Origin: Acetobacteraceae bacterium
GTDB taxonomy: Bacteria; Pseudomonadota; Alphaproteobacteria; Acetobacterales; Acetobacteraceae
Direction: 5' to 3'
DNA length: 48,395 nucleotides
Assembly (NCBI GenBank): GCA_030041255.1
Contig: JASHOF010000184.1
Span: forward strand, 1-48,395
Positions 7,321-16,046 of the stretch are shown here, in pieces. The notes beneath the pieces are model-generated. The model saw nothing but the letters and a program-made list of their open reading frames with translations. It made no database searches and was not told where the DNA came from. The stretch's first letter is position 1; the number at the start of each line of letters is the position of its first letter. The position numbers and the translations under genes are program-made.

Positions 7321-8149
7321 AGACCTCGCCGCGAACGGTGCCGAAGGTCATGCCGACGAGAAGGAAGCGCTGGAAAAAATACACGGCAATGATCGGGGGC
7401 AGGATATAGACGGTGGTCAGGGATGACAGAAACGTCCAGTCGATGCCGCCTCCGTGGGAGAGGTTGGTGGCGAGAAGAACGGGGATGTTCGCGGTATTGA
7501 TGCCGCCGATGATGTAATTGAAGAGGAATTCGTTCCAGACGAAGATGAAATTGAAAATCAGGGCGGCGACGACGCCGGGCAGCACCTGTGGGAACGTCAG
7601 GCGGGCGATGATGCTCAGCCACGAGGCACCGTTGACGATGCCGGTTTCGTCGAACCGCGGCGAGACGCCGTCGATAAAGCCCTTCAGGATCCAGACCGAG
7701 AACGGGATGGAAAACATGGCGTAGAACAAGGTCATCCAGATGTAGCTGTCTTTCCAGCCGAATGCCACATACATCAGATAGACGGGCAGGATCGCCGCCG
7801 ATCCGGGAAGCATGCGGATCGACAGCAGCAGGAACATCAGGAAGTTGGTGGCGCCCGGGCGGAAGCGCGAAAACGCGAAGGCCGCGAGAAAGGAGACCGC
7901 AACCGCGATCAGCACCGCCAGCACCGAAAGCACGACACTGTTGAAGAAGTGATGTTCGAAGGCGGGTTGCGCGAACAGCCTGGCATAGTTGGCGAGCGTC
8001 GGACGAAAGACGAGAAGGGGCGGAACGGCAAGAATCTGGCTCGCGGTCTTGAACGAAGAGAGAACGATCCAGAAAACGGGGGCGAAGAAGACAAGCGCGA
8101 CCAGCCACAGCACCGCATGGTACAGGCCCTGGCTGAGGCGCCCGCTCAT
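7319..8149 (-). CDS. ABC importer permease 2 (MalG-type)
   Basis: This 276-residue inner-membrane permease of the carbohydrate uptake family has about six membrane helices, starting with LYHAVLWLVALVFFAPVFWI. The EAA-like loop that contacts an ATPase is near VSPRFDETGIVNGASWLSI (about residue 177). The start is the ATG at 8149, which overlaps the TGA of permease 1 by 4 bp (ATGA); the open frame further upstream is a shadow of permease 1. Its stop codon TAG coincides with the border of repeat element B, so the insertion may have defined or trimmed the C-terminus. The ending GMTFGTVRGEV is typical of full-length MalG-type permeases, so little if anything is missing. Confidence 0.92.
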   Translation of the reverse strand: MSGRLSQGLYHAVLWLVALVFFAPVFWIVLSSFKTASQILAVPPLLVFRPTLANYARLFAQPAFEHHFFNSVVLSVLAVLIAVAVSFLAAFAFSRFRPGATNFLMFLLLSIRMLPGSAAILPVYLMYVAFGWKDSYIWMTLFYAMFSIPFSVWILKGFIDGVSPRFDETGIVNGASWLSIIARLTFPQVLPGVVAALIFNFIFVWNEFLFNYIIGGINTANIPVLLATNLSHGGGIDWTFLSSLTTVYILPPIIAVYFFQRFLLVGMTFGTVRGEV

Positions 8150-9117
8150 GCGAGCGCCGCCTTCCGTTCCCGAAGATAGAGGACGTAGAGGAAGGTGACG
8201 GTGAAGGCGATGGAGATCAGGAGGAGGATCACCGCCAGTGCGGAGGAGCTGCCCATGTTGAAGTCTTCGAAGGCGCGGCGGAACAGTGTCATGGCAACCA
8301 GCTCGGTCGCCGTGCCGGGGCCGCCATAGGTCATGTCGAAGATCAGGTCCATGGTCTTGAAGGCATCGATCGTGCGCAGCAGGATTCCCAGCATGAGGAT
8401 GAATTTGCCGTGGTAGAGTATCACCAGGCGGAAACGCTGGAGCCACGTCAGGCGGTCGATCTCGGCGGCTTCGAGTTCGGCCTTCGGCACCGACGCAAGA
8501 GCCGCCAACGCCATCAGCACCATGAACGGCGTCCACATCCAGACATCGACGGCGAGGACCGCACTGAAGGCGACATTGGCGTCGCTCAGGAACCGCACGG
8601 GCGCGAAGCCGAGCGAGCGGATGAACCAGTCCAGGATGCCGAAGGTCGGATCGTAGATCAGGCGCCAGAACGTGCCCGCGGCGACCGGCGTGACGACCAT
8701 CGGAGCGAACAGAAGCGTGAGGGCGACGCGCCGGCCGGGAAGACGGTCGCTTCGCCAGAACAGGAGGCCGAGCAGCATGCCCGCGACCGTTTCGATGCCG
8801 ACCGCCAGCAGGACGAAGATAAAGGTGCGGCTGAGATCGAACCATGTCTCGGCGTCGTTGAGGATGCTCGTGTAGTTGTAGAGGCCGGAAAAAATCGGCG
8901 GCCGGCCACTGGTCAGCGAGAAGCGATAGAAGCTGAGGCCAAGCAGCCAGAGGGTCGGGATGGTGTCCCAGACGATGAAGAAGAGCAGGACGGGGCAGAT
9001 CAGAACCGCCGGCAACACTTCGCGCCGGCCGAAAAAGGCGATCAGTCCAGATCTGTGACGGGACGCGAAAGGGCGGCGGGAGGAGACGGCCAACGACACG
9101 CCGGCGCCTCCCGCCAT
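8146..9117 (-). CDS. ABC importer permease 1 (MalF/UgpA-type)
   Basis: This 323-residue permease has six or more membrane helices. The first is LPAVLICPVLLFFIVWDTIPT at about residues 35-55 (quoted here as two adjoining parts of the helix). The EAA loop is ASVPKAELEAAEIDRLT at about 211-227, followed by GGPGTATELVAMTLFRRAF, a hallmark of MalF/UgpA-type sugar permeases. It would form the membrane heterodimer with permease 2. It starts 4 bp after the binding-protein stop and ends in a 4-bp ATGA overlap with permease 2. The basic N-terminal 30 residues (RRPFASRHRS) are cytoplasmic. Confidence 0.93.
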   Translation of the reverse strand: MAGGAGVSLAVSSRRPFASRHRSGLIAFFGRREVLPAVLICPVLLFFIVWDTIPTLWLLGLSFYRFSLTSGRPPIFSGLYNYTSILNDAETWFDLSRTFIFVLLAVGIETVAGMLLGLLFWRSDRLPGRRVALTLLFAPMVVTPVAAGTFWRLIYDPTFGILDWFIRSLGFAPVRFLSDANVAFSAVLAVDVWMWTPFMVLMALAALASVPKAELEAAEIDRLTWLQRFRLVILYHGKFILMLGILLRTIDAFKTMDLIFDMTYGGPGTATELVAMTLFRRAFEDFNMGSSSALAVILLLISIAFTVTFLYVLYLRERKAALA

Positions 9118-9121
9118 GTGC

Positions 9122-10630
9122 TTACAGCCGGATCCCCCGGCATACCGCCGTCGGGGCCTTCGCCGCCGTGCCCTCGTCGTAAAGGATCCTCTGCTGCTGG
9201 CAGGCGGTCCATTGCAGCGCGTGCAGCGGATCCTTGATCTGCCCCGTGTAGAAGCCGGTGAACGCGTCCTGCTGGTCGGACAGCATCTCCGAGTATTTCG
9301 GATCGTGCCAGAAGTCCGAGCTTTTCAGCAGCATGTACTTGTAGGTACGGTTCCAGGGGTTGATGCCGTCGAAATCCGGGCGCGCACAGGTCGCCTTGTC
9401 GCAGGGCATGCCACCCTTCATGAGGTACTCGTGCGAGGTCTCGGGCAGGTACCACCATTTCATGAAATCGATCGCGACCTGCATATGCTCGGGATCGTTG
9501 AAGGCGTTGATCACCCAGGGCTGGCCGCCGATGATGTAGTTCCGATAGAGGGTTCCGTCCGGCTTCTTGAATCCCGGAGGCGGCACCACCATCACCTTGT
9601 CCTTGAACTTGTCCGGGATCATCGTCCGCCCGGTGGCGACCCACTGCCAGCCGGCGAAGATCTTGCCTTGGGTGAAGGCGTCGATCACCTCCGCGATGAA
9701 ATAGTTGGTGGCGCCCGGCGGCTGATATTTCAGCCACGACTTGTAGAGTTCCATGGCGTGCGCATTGGAGGCGGTGTCGTAGATCCCCTGAACCTGCCCG
9801 GTCCTGGGATCCCAGATGTCGCCCCCGAGCGAGCGCATGAAGGACATCGTCGGGCAGCTCGCAGCGTCGTAGTCGCGCGAATATTGGGCGGCGAATCCGT
9901 AATAGCCCTTCTCCGGACGATTGAAGAAGGCGATCAGATCGAGCCACTGATCGAAATCCATCTTCTCGAAGTCTTCCCAGGTGACCGGCAGCGGGCGGCC
10001 GTACTTGGCCTTGAAGGCGTCGGCCTCGCCGGGCCCTTCGAGAATATCCTTGCGGACGAAGATGCCGATGATGTCCCCGACCTGGGGAAAGCCCCAGAGC
10101 TTGTTGGTGCCATCGGGGAACACCTGGTAGCTCGAACGGATCGATGGCGACCACCACTCGATGTTCAGCGACGGATTTTTGGCGATGATGTCGTTGAGCT
10201 GGATGATCCAATGCGGCGTTGCCAGGGCGCCGAGCCATTGGCTGTCGCTGATGATGATATTGTATTCCTGGCTGCGGGTAGCGAGCGAGGTCGCCGCCTT
10301 CTGGAAGAGCGTGCCGAAGGGAGCGTCGGCGAAGGAGAAGCTCACCTCGTATCCGTATTTGTCCTTCGCGTAGCGCGCGAAGTCGGGCGACATGCCGACC
10401 CCGAGCTGGCTCGGCAACCAGCCGGCGATGCCAAGAATTTGCATGTGGATCGACTTGCCCGCGAGCGGGCTGGTCTTCTCGCTCGCCGAGAAAGCGTAGC
10501 GCGGGCAGGCGAGTGCCGCCGCCCCGAGGGCGGCAGACCCCTGCAGAAGGCGCCGGCGTGCGAGACCCGCAGGCGCCGGTAGAGCCTCTGTTGGAACAGG
10601 ATGGCGCAATGACTTTGTGACCTTGGACAT
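9122..10630 (-). CDS. Extracellular solute-binding protein of the ABC importer, Tat-type signal
   Basis: This 502-residue periplasmic binding protein of the family-1 (sugar/polyol) type captures the substrate for the two permeases. It has a twin-arginine style leader, RRRLLQ at 25-30 followed by the hydrophobic stretch GSAALGAAALAC and likely cleavage near AFSAS. Segments such as GIFVRKDIL, ITYGLPQ-like FPQVGDIIG and the C-terminal WTACQQQRILYDEG fit the family. It is longer than most family-1 binding proteins (400-450) and closer to GlpV-like proteins. The ATG at 10630 is chosen because it has a good Shine-Dalgarno (GGGAGGAAG) and gives the Tat leader; the frame runs open to 10786 without homology. 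It is the first gene of the importer operon. Confidence 0.92.
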   Translation of the reverse strand: MSKVTKSLRHPVPTEALPAPAGLARRRLLQGSAALGAAALACPRYAFSASEKTSPLAGKSIHMQILGIAGWLPSQLGVGMSPDFARYAKDKYGYEVSFSFADAPFGTLFQKAATSLATRSQEYNIIISDSQWLGALATPHWIIQLNDIIAKNPSLNIEWWSPSIRSSYQVFPDGTNKLWGFPQVGDIIGIFVRKDILEGPGEADAFKAKYGRPLPVTWEDFEKMDFDQWLDLIAFFNRPEKGYYGFAAQYSRDYDAASCPTMSFMRSLGGDIWDPRTGQVQGIYDTASNAHAMELYKSWLKYQPPGATNYFIAEVIDAFTQGKIFAGWQWVATGRTMIPDKFKDKVMVVPPPGFKKPDGTLYRNYIIGGQPWVINAFNDPEHMQVAIDFMKWWYLPETSHEYLMKGGMPCDKATCARPDFDGINPWNRTYKYMLLKSSDFWHDPKYSEMLSDQQDAFTGFYTGQIKDPLHALQWTACQQQRILYDEGTAAKAPTAVCRGIRL

Positions 10631-10724
10631 GGTCTTCTTCCTCCCTTCGGCCCCTGAGACGGCCGATGCTCGCGGCATCGTCCTCAGCGCGCGGCAGGCT
10701 AGCCCAATCCCCGGCTGCCGAGAA

Positions 10725-10740
10725 GCGCCGATCTCGGCGC
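10725..10740. promoter_or_regulatory. Dyad upstream of the importer operon (possible operator)
   Basis: GCGCCGA, TC, TCGGCGC is a 7-bp perfect dyad within the 124-bp gap between the amidohydrolase stop and the binding-protein start. It lies about 95 bp upstream of the binding-protein ATG. It could be an operator for the importer or part of a stem ending the amidohydrolase transcript. No clear promoter hexamers were found beside it. Confidence 0.3.
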
Positions 10741-10754
10741 GCCGGCGCCGCGGC

Positions 10755-11645
10755 TCAGCCCAACCGATAGACATGGTGGGCGACATTGCAGAGAATGTCG
10801 GCCTGCTCGCGCCCGGAGTAGCCTGCCAGCGCCTCCCGATAGGCGCGGATCAAGGCGGAATGGCTCGTCCACAACTTCTCGATCGGGAAATTGGAGCCGT
10901 ACATCAGCCGGCCGGCACCGAAGATGGCGATCGTATCGGCGATGATGCGGGCGATTTGAGCGGGGTCGTTGCGGTGGCTGAAGGTGCCGAGCCCGGAGAG
11001 CTTGACATAGACGTTCGGCTGCGCGGCAAGCGCGCGAAGGCCGGCCTGCCAGGCGGCAACGGCTTCAGGCGCGGTATCGGTGAGCATGCCGGCGTGGACG
11101 AGGACGAAGCGCGTCCCCGGATGCGCCTCGGCGAGGCGCGCGCCGTCCTGCATCTGGCCGGCGAAGAGCTGAAGATCGAAGGCAAAGCCGTACTCGGCAA
11201 GCCGGCCGATATTGGCGCTGACCCGCGCATCCGCCACCTGGGCGGCAGAGGGGGCGAAGCGGTATTGCGGATTTTCGTGCCAATGCAACTGCATGCGCAC
11301 GCCGCGCACGCGCCTGCAGGCGGCGAGCCGATCGAGCTGGGGACGGATGTCGGCGGCGGTCAGATCGACAAAGGCCACGATCGCGTGCGGCCAGCCGGTT
11401 TCGCGGGCCACGGAGTCCACCCAGGCCACCTCCTCTTCGGAGCGCTCCGGCGCCCAATTGGTCTGCACATAGACCGCTTTCTCGACCCCGCTGCCGGCCT
11501 GGTCGGCGAGGAATTCTTCGATCGGATAGTCGCGGCGGATCGGCTCGTAAGGGCCGAAGATGCGGGGCACCATGGGCCCGTCGAGCCACGGCAGGTCGCG
11601 CTGCCGCCAGATGTGGAAGTGGGCGTCAACCAGCTTCTGCGTCAT
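10755..11645 (-). CDS. Amidohydrolase family 2 (PDC-lactonase-like) metal-dependent hydrolase
   Basis: This 296-residue TIM-barrel hydrolase of the amidohydrolase-2 superfamily (COG3618) includes 2-pyrone-4,6-dicarboxylate and sugar lactonases among its relatives. Visible motifs are the N-terminal DAHFHIW (residues 7-13), MQLHWHENP at about 137, the strand-end His of FVLVHAGM at about 191, and the catalytic Asp/Asn region MYGSNFPIEKL at about 255, where Asn replaces the usual Asp of YGSDFP in some relatives. It likely opens a lactone ring made by an upstream oxidase. The ATG at 11645 lies 20 bp inside the VWA gene, so the two are probably translationally coupled. The substrate is unknown. Confidence 0.88.
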   Translation of the reverse strand: MTQKLVDAHFHIWRQRDLPWLDGPMVPRIFGPYEPIRRDYPIEEFLADQAGSGVEKAVYVQTNWAPERSEEEVAWVDSVARETGWPHAIVAFVDLTAADIRPQLDRLAACRRVRGVRMQLHWHENPQYRFAPSAAQVADARVSANIGRLAEYGFAFDLQLFAGQMQDGARLAEAHPGTRFVLVHAGMLTDTAPEAVAAWQAGLRALAAQPNVYVKLSGLGTFSHRNDPAQIARIIADTIAIFGAGRLMYGSNFPIEKLWTSHSALIRAYREALAGYSGREQADILCNVAHHVYRLG

Positions 11646-12765
11646 GGATTTCCCACCCGCCGGCGGGTGCACGCCTGGCAAGCGAAAGCAGGAACCCACC
11701 CAGCCGCTCCGTCGATGAGCCGTCCACGAGGTCGTCGAGGAAGGGCAGAATGGCGCGCAAGGCCGCGGTTTCGGGGCGAAACCGCGGATCGGCGGCCAGC
11801 GGGGTGGCGAGCGAAAGCCGGAACGCCAGGCCGGCGAGGCGCCGGATCGCGCGGACAAATTCGGCCGGATCGCCCCGCTCCAGTGCGTCCGACAGCAGCA
11901 CCACGCACGCGCCGCGGGCGAGGCCCGCGAAGCGCGGCGTCGCGAGAAAGGCCGAGAGCGTCGGGCCGAGCCGGGTGCCGCCATCCCAGTCCGGCACCAG
12001 GCGGGCCGCGCGTTCGAGCGCGGTCGGAGCGTGGCGCGGGGCGAGCGCGGCGGTGATGCGCGTCAGCCGCGTGCCGAGGGTGAAGATCTCGGCATCGTCG
12101 CTGCCATGCAGAACCGCGTGCGCCAGCTCGAGCGCGTTCGCAGTCAAGGATTGCATCGAGCCGGAAATGTCGATCAGCAGCACGAGCCGGCGCCGCACCG
12201 GGCGGCGGCGCATCAGCACGGGACGCGGAACGTCGCCCTCGTTGCGGACCATGGCGGGAAAGGAGCGACGGAGATCGGGCAGCCCGCGCGAGCGGGCCTT
12301 CTCGCGCCGGAAAGAGCGACGCACCGGCAAGGCGCCGCGGAGGGCTCGCTCGAATTCGAGCAACCCCTCCGAGCGTGCCGGGGGGAACCCTCGCTCTCCG
12401 AGCAATTCGGCCGTCGCGGCGAATCGGCCCGTCCGTTGCCGGGGCGGCGAATGGCCCTGGTCCCGTTCCGCAGGCGTATCGGCAGACACGATCAGGGTTT
12501 CGTTCCCGGCAGGCGGCGGCAGAGCCGGCGCGTCGCCGAAAAACCAGGCCCGAAACAGGCTCTCGAATTCGGCCCGCCGCTCGAGCGGCGGGGCCAGGGT
12601 GGCGTATGCCGCCTGCCGGATATCCTCCATCGAGCGCGGGCCCAGGAGATCGATCGCCGCCATGAAGGCGATCACCTGCTCGGGCGCGGCGGCAAAGCCC
12701 TCGCGGCGCAGGAGCTGGGCAAAGCCGAGAAAGGGTGCCGCCGCGGGCGGAAGCGGCGTGTTCAC
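11626..12765 (-). CDS. CoxE-like VWA domain protein
   Basis: This 379-residue protein has a C-terminal von Willebrand A domain with an intact MIDAS motif DISGS (199-203) and a later GGTRLGPTL segment. The N-terminal part is the CoxE-type region (FAQLLRREGFAAAPEQVIAF). CoxE works with the MoxR ATPase CoxD to assemble the metal-sulfur centre of molybdenum hydroxylases such as CO dehydrogenase. The start is GTG 12765, overlapping the TGA of the MoxR gene (GTGA); the upstream open frame is a shadow of MoxR. It follows the split molybdenum hydroxylase genes and MoxR, consistent with a maturation role for that enzyme. Confidence 0.9.
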   Translation of the reverse strand: MNTPLPPAAAPFLGFAQLLRREGFAAAPEQVIAFMAAIDLLGPRSMEDIRQAAYATLAPPLERRAEFESLFRAWFFGDAPALPPPAGNETLIVSADTPAERDQGHSPPRQRTGRFAATAELLGERGFPPARSEGLLEFERALRGALPVRRSFRREKARSRGLPDLRRSFPAMVRNEGDVPRPVLMRRRPVRRRLVLLIDISGSMQSLTANALELAHAVLHGSDDAEIFTLGTRLTRITAALAPRHAPTALERAARLVPDWDGGTRLGPTLSAFLATPRFAGLARGACVVLLSDALERGDPAEFVRAIRRLAGLAFRLSLATPLAADPRFRPETAALRAILPFLDDLVDGSSTERLGGFLLSLARRAPAGGWEIHDAEAG

Positions 12766-13643
12766 GCCAGGGCGCCGGCGACGATACGATCGAGGTCGGG
12801 CGCGACGAGGCCGAGATCCTCCTCGCTCTTGATCAGAACCCCGATCGCGCGCCGGAACGCCTCCGGCCACGGGCTGCCGCCGCGCTCGAGCACGGTTGCC
12901 GCGTTCGCCCATTCGACCGCTTCGGCAATGCCGGGCGGACGCGCGAGCGGCCGTGCCCTGATGGTGCGCACGGCGGCGGCGACCGCGCGGGCCGTTGCCG
13001 CGGCAACATCGCCGGCGCGCAGCATGATGATCTCCGCCTCGCGCCCGGGCTCGGGATAGGCGATCCAGTGATAGACGCAGCGCCGGCGCAAGGCCTCGGC
13101 AAGGTGGCGCGTGCGATTGGAGGTGAGGATCACGACGGGAACCGTGCTGGCCTTAAGCGTGCCGCGCTCGGGGATCGAGACCTGGAAGTCGGACAGGAAT
13201 TCCAGCAGCAGCGCCTCGAACTCGTGATCCGAGCGGTCCAGCTCATCGACCAGGAGCACGCTCTCGCGCGGTGCCGCGAGCACTTCGAGCAGCGGCCGGC
13301 GGATCAGGAAGCGGTCGTCGTAGATGTCGATTTCCTGGTGGTCCGCCTGCCGTATGGCCAGCAATTGACGCTGATAGTTCCATTCGTAGAGCGCTTGTGC
13401 GGCGTCGATTCCCTCGTAGCATTGCAAGCGCACGAGGCGGCGGGAAAGGGCGGCGGCAAGCGCCTTGCCGGCCTCGGTTTTGCCAACCCCCGGGGCGCCT
13501 TCCAGCAGCAACGGCTTCTCGAGCCTCAGCGCGAGAAAAATCGCGGTGGCGAGCCCGTCGTCGGCAAGATAGCGCGCGCCGGAGAGCCCGGCCGCAACGC
13601 TCTCCGGCGACTCCGCAAAATGCCCAGAGCGACCCTCTGCCAT
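12762..13643 (-). CDS. MoxR-family AAA+ ATPase (CoxD-like)
   Basis: This is a 293-residue AAA+ ATPase with Walker A GAPGVGKT (49-56), Walker B LLVDELDRSD at about 130-139, sensor 1 VVILTSNRTR and an arginine-finger region ALRRRCVYHWI. MoxR/CoxD proteins act as chaperones with a VWA partner to insert metal-sulfur cofactors. The gene starts 9 bp after the stop of the C-terminal molybdopterin subunit gene and overlaps the VWA gene by 4 bp. The closest functional model is CoxD of aerobic CO dehydrogenase, needed for the copper-sulfur centre. Here it sits with a nicotinate-dehydrogenase-like enzyme rather than with coxSLM. Confidence 0.92.
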   Translation of the reverse strand: MAEGRSGHFAESPESVAAGLSGARYLADDGLATAIFLALRLEKPLLLEGAPGVGKTEAGKALAAALSRRLVRLQCYEGIDAAQALYEWNYQRQLLAIRQADHQEIDIYDDRFLIRRPLLEVLAAPRESVLLVDELDRSDHEFEALLLEFLSDFQVSIPERGTLKASTVPVVILTSNRTRHLAEALRRRCVYHWIAYPEPGREAEIIMLRAGDVAAATARAVAAAVRTIRARPLARPPGIAEAVEWANAATVLERGGSPWPEAFRRAIGVLIKSEEDLGLVAPDLDRIVAGALA

Positions 13644-13652
13644 GGCGAAGGC

Positions 13653-14666
13653 TTACGCCGCCGCGCGCCGGCTTCTTTCCTGCAGTGCGCGCAGGATCCG
13701 CTCGGGCGTGATGGGCAACGTATCGATACGCACGCCGACCGCGTCGAAGATGGCGTTGGCGATCGCCGGGATGTGCGGGTTCGCGCACATTTCGCCGGTG
13801 CCCTTGGCACCGTACGGCCCGTCGGGAGCGGGGCGTTCGAGGACGACGGTTTCGATTCGCGGAACATCGCCGGGCCCGGGCATCAGATACATGTTGAAGT
13901 CGGTCGGGCCGTGCTCGCGGGAGGGATAATAGGGCTCGGTCGTTTCGTAGAGGGCGTGGCTCATCCCCATCCAGGCGCCGCCGACAAGCTGCTGCTCCAC
14001 CAGTTTCGGATTGACGGCCCTGCCGACCTCGAACACGTTCTTGAGCGAGAGCACGGCAACTTCGCCGGTCTCGTCATCGACTTCGACCTCGGCCACCGTG
14101 CAGGCATGGGCATAGCAGGTGGCCGGCTTCATCGCCCCGGTCGCCGCCTCCGGATAGGAGCGCGGAACCAGGAAAATGCCGCGGCCGGAAATCGCCCGGC
14201 CCTGCCTGAAGTGAGCGGCCAGCGCCGCATCCGTGATCGAGATCGCCCGCGCCGGCGCCCCCTTGACCTGGATGTTGCCCTCCCCGTCGGTTTCGAGGTC
14301 GCCGGCATCCACCTCGAGCGCCTCGGCGGCAACCTCGAGCATGACCTGCCGGGCCTCGCGGGCGGCCTGGATCACGGCATTGCCGATACGATGCGTGCCG
14401 CGCGAGGCGAAGGTGCCCATGCAGAGCGGGCCGGTGTCGGTATCGGCGGCATCGACGATTACCCGCTCGACCGGCACGCCGATGGTCTCGGCGCAGATCT
14501 GCGCCACGACCTGCCGCATCCCCTGGCCGAGATCGACGCTGGAGAGCGAGACCATGAAGTTGCCCGTCGGCGTCGAGTGGACGAGCGCATGGGTGGGGTC
14601 GCCACCCAGGTTCATGCCGGTCGGATAATTGATCGCCGCCACGCCGCGGCCACGCTTCAGCGCCAT
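13653..14666 (-). CDS. Molybdopterin-binding subunit, C-terminal half (nicotinate dehydrogenase medium-subunit-like)
   Basis: This 337-residue protein corresponds to the second molybdopterin-binding domain of xanthine dehydrogenase-family enzymes. It contains SSVDLGQGMRQVVAQI at about 41-56 and the catalytic glutamate region GAKGTGEMCANPHIPAI at about 292-308. It starts with ATG at 14666, 2 bp after the stop of the N-terminal half, so the two are tightly coupled. The split falls at the linker between the two MoCo domains, with a Met at the junction and no lost residues. This argues for a real two-gene organisation, as in NdhL/NdhM of Eubacterium barkeri nicotinate dehydrogenase, rather than a frameshift. 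The substrate is probably a heteroaromatic or aldehyde CH group, but this is inference. Confidence 0.88.
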   Translation of the reverse strand: MALKRGRGVAAINYPTGMNLGGDPTHALVHSTPTGNFMVSLSSVDLGQGMRQVVAQICAETIGVPVERVIVDAADTDTGPLCMGTFASRGTHRIGNAVIQAAREARQVMLEVAAEALEVDAGDLETDGEGNIQVKGAPARAISITDAALAAHFRQGRAISGRGIFLVPRSYPEAATGAMKPATCYAHACTVAEVEVDDETGEVAVLSLKNVFEVGRAVNPKLVEQQLVGGAWMGMSHALYETTEPYYPSREHGPTDFNMYLMPGPGDVPRIETVVLERPAPDGPYGAKGTGEMCANPHIPAIANAIFDAVGVRIDTLPITPERILRALQERSRRAAA

Positions 14667-14668
14667 GA

Positions 14669-16036
14669 TCAGGCCTCCCGCCGGCGCGAAGACATGGCAT
14701 AGAAGTGCTGGGCCATCGGCCAGCCGGCGAGGCGCGAGGCTTCCTGCATGCATTCGACCAGCGCCGCGCCTTCGGTCGGCTGGCGGTGCGCCTTCATGTC
14801 GCCATCGCGATAGGCGTTGAGGCAGCGGAATTCCAGCGGATGCATGCCGACCAGCCGGGCCAGCTTGTCCATCTGCACTTCGAGCGCGAAATCCCCGATG
14901 GTGACGCCGAAGCCGCGCATCGCGCTCGAAGGGGTGCGATTGGTGTAGATGCAATAGCTGTCCACCGCCACGTTGGGGATGGTGTACGGGCCGGGGAAAT
15001 GGGCCGCAGCCTTCTGCGCTCCGTACGTGGAATGCCGGGAATAGGCGCCGGCATCCAGCCAGGCGGTGACCTGGCGGGCGACGATCCGCCCGTCGCGCAG
15101 CACGCCGTCCTTGATGCGAATCCGTTCGGCCCCGCGGGGCGAGGAGACCTGCATCTCCTCGGCGCGGCTGTAGATGAAGGAGACCGGGCGGCCGGTGAGC
15201 TTGGCGGCGAGGACGGCGATCGGTTCGACGATCACGTCCACCTTGCCGCCGAAGCCACCGCCGACGGTGCCGCCGACCATGTGCAGCCGGTGTCCCGGCA
15301 CCTCCAGGATCATCGCCACCACATCGAGGGTGAAGAACATCGCCTGGGTGTTGGTGTAGCAGGTGAAGCGCTCGCCGGGTTCCGGCACCACGATGCAGCC
15401 GGTGGTTTCGGTCGGAGCATGCTCGATCGGCGACGATGAGTAGGTCTGATCGAGGATGTGATCGGCGGCCCTGAACCCGGCCTCGACATCGCCGTAGCGG
15501 ACCTTGCGGCATTCGCCGCTGTCGTAGCGATAGTAGTTCCGGCCGTGATATTCGTTGACGATCGGCGCCTCGGCCTGGAGCGCTGCGTCGATGTCGAGGA
15601 CCGCGGGCAGCACCTCGTAGTCCACCGCGACCCTGGCAGCCGCCTCGGTCGCGGCGCGCTCGGAGAGGGCGAGCACGGCCGCGACCGCCTCGCCCTGCCA
15701 GCGCACCTTGTCGGTGGCCAGCACGTTCTCGTCCTCGGGCCCGACCTGGATCAGGGTCAGGATGGTATAGAGGTTGTGCGGCACATCCCTGGCGGTGAGG
15801 ATGCGGACAACGCCCGGAAGCCTTTCTGCGGCGGCGGTGTCGATCGCGCGGATGCGCGCATGGTGGTGCGGGCTGCGCACCATCTTCAGGTGCAGCATGC
15901 CGGGAAAGTTGCGGTCGGCGAAGAAGCGGCTGGCGCCGGTGACGTGGCCGAGCGCATCGGTGCGGGCCCGCGGCTTGCCGACCTCGACGAGATGATCGTC
16001 GCGCTCGTCGGCGAAGTAGCTCTTGCGCAGCTCCAT
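14669..16036 (-). CDS. Molybdopterin-binding subunit, N-terminal half (nicotinate dehydrogenase large-subunit-like)
   Basis: This 455-residue protein matches the first part of the large subunit of xanthine dehydrogenase-family hydroxylases. It has the a/b hammerhead domain (residues about 20-130, with GASRFFADRNFPGMLH) and the first MoCo-binding domain with GGTVGGGFGGKVD at about 257. The text ends RRREA at the domain boundary, where fused relatives continue into the second MoCo domain encoded by the next gene. The SAMRGFGV segment (about 375) is the usual substrate-channel Arg region. The gene lies 10 bp after the 2Fe-2S subunit gene, giving the order FAD, FeS, Mo-N, Mo-C. Confidence 0.9.
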   Translation of the reverse strand: MELRKSYFADERDDHLVEVGKPRARTDALGHVTGASRFFADRNFPGMLHLKMVRSPHHHARIRAIDTAAAERLPGVVRILTARDVPHNLYTILTLIQVGPEDENVLATDKVRWQGEAVAAVLALSERAATEAAARVAVDYEVLPAVLDIDAALQAEAPIVNEYHGRNYYRYDSGECRKVRYGDVEAGFRAADHILDQTYSSSPIEHAPTETTGCIVVPEPGERFTCYTNTQAMFFTLDVVAMILEVPGHRLHMVGGTVGGGFGGKVDVIVEPIAVLAAKLTGRPVSFIYSRAEEMQVSSPRGAERIRIKDGVLRDGRIVARQVTAWLDAGAYSRHSTYGAQKAAAHFPGPYTIPNVAVDSYCIYTNRTPSSAMRGFGVTIGDFALEVQMDKLARLVGMHPLEFRCLNAYRDGDMKAHRQPTEGAALVECMQEASRLAGWPMAQHFYAMSSRRREA

Positions 16037-16046
16037 GGTGTCCCCC

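Noticed and set aside
10631-10786. Longer start of the solute-binding protein
   Set aside because: It would place 52 residues in front of the Tat leader and ignores the good ribosome binding site before 10630.
14660-14675. Frameshift in a single molybdopterin subunit gene
   Set aside because: Both halves end and begin cleanly at the domain boundary with a 2-bp gap and a Met start. The same split is known in nicotinate dehydrogenase, so two real genes are more likely.
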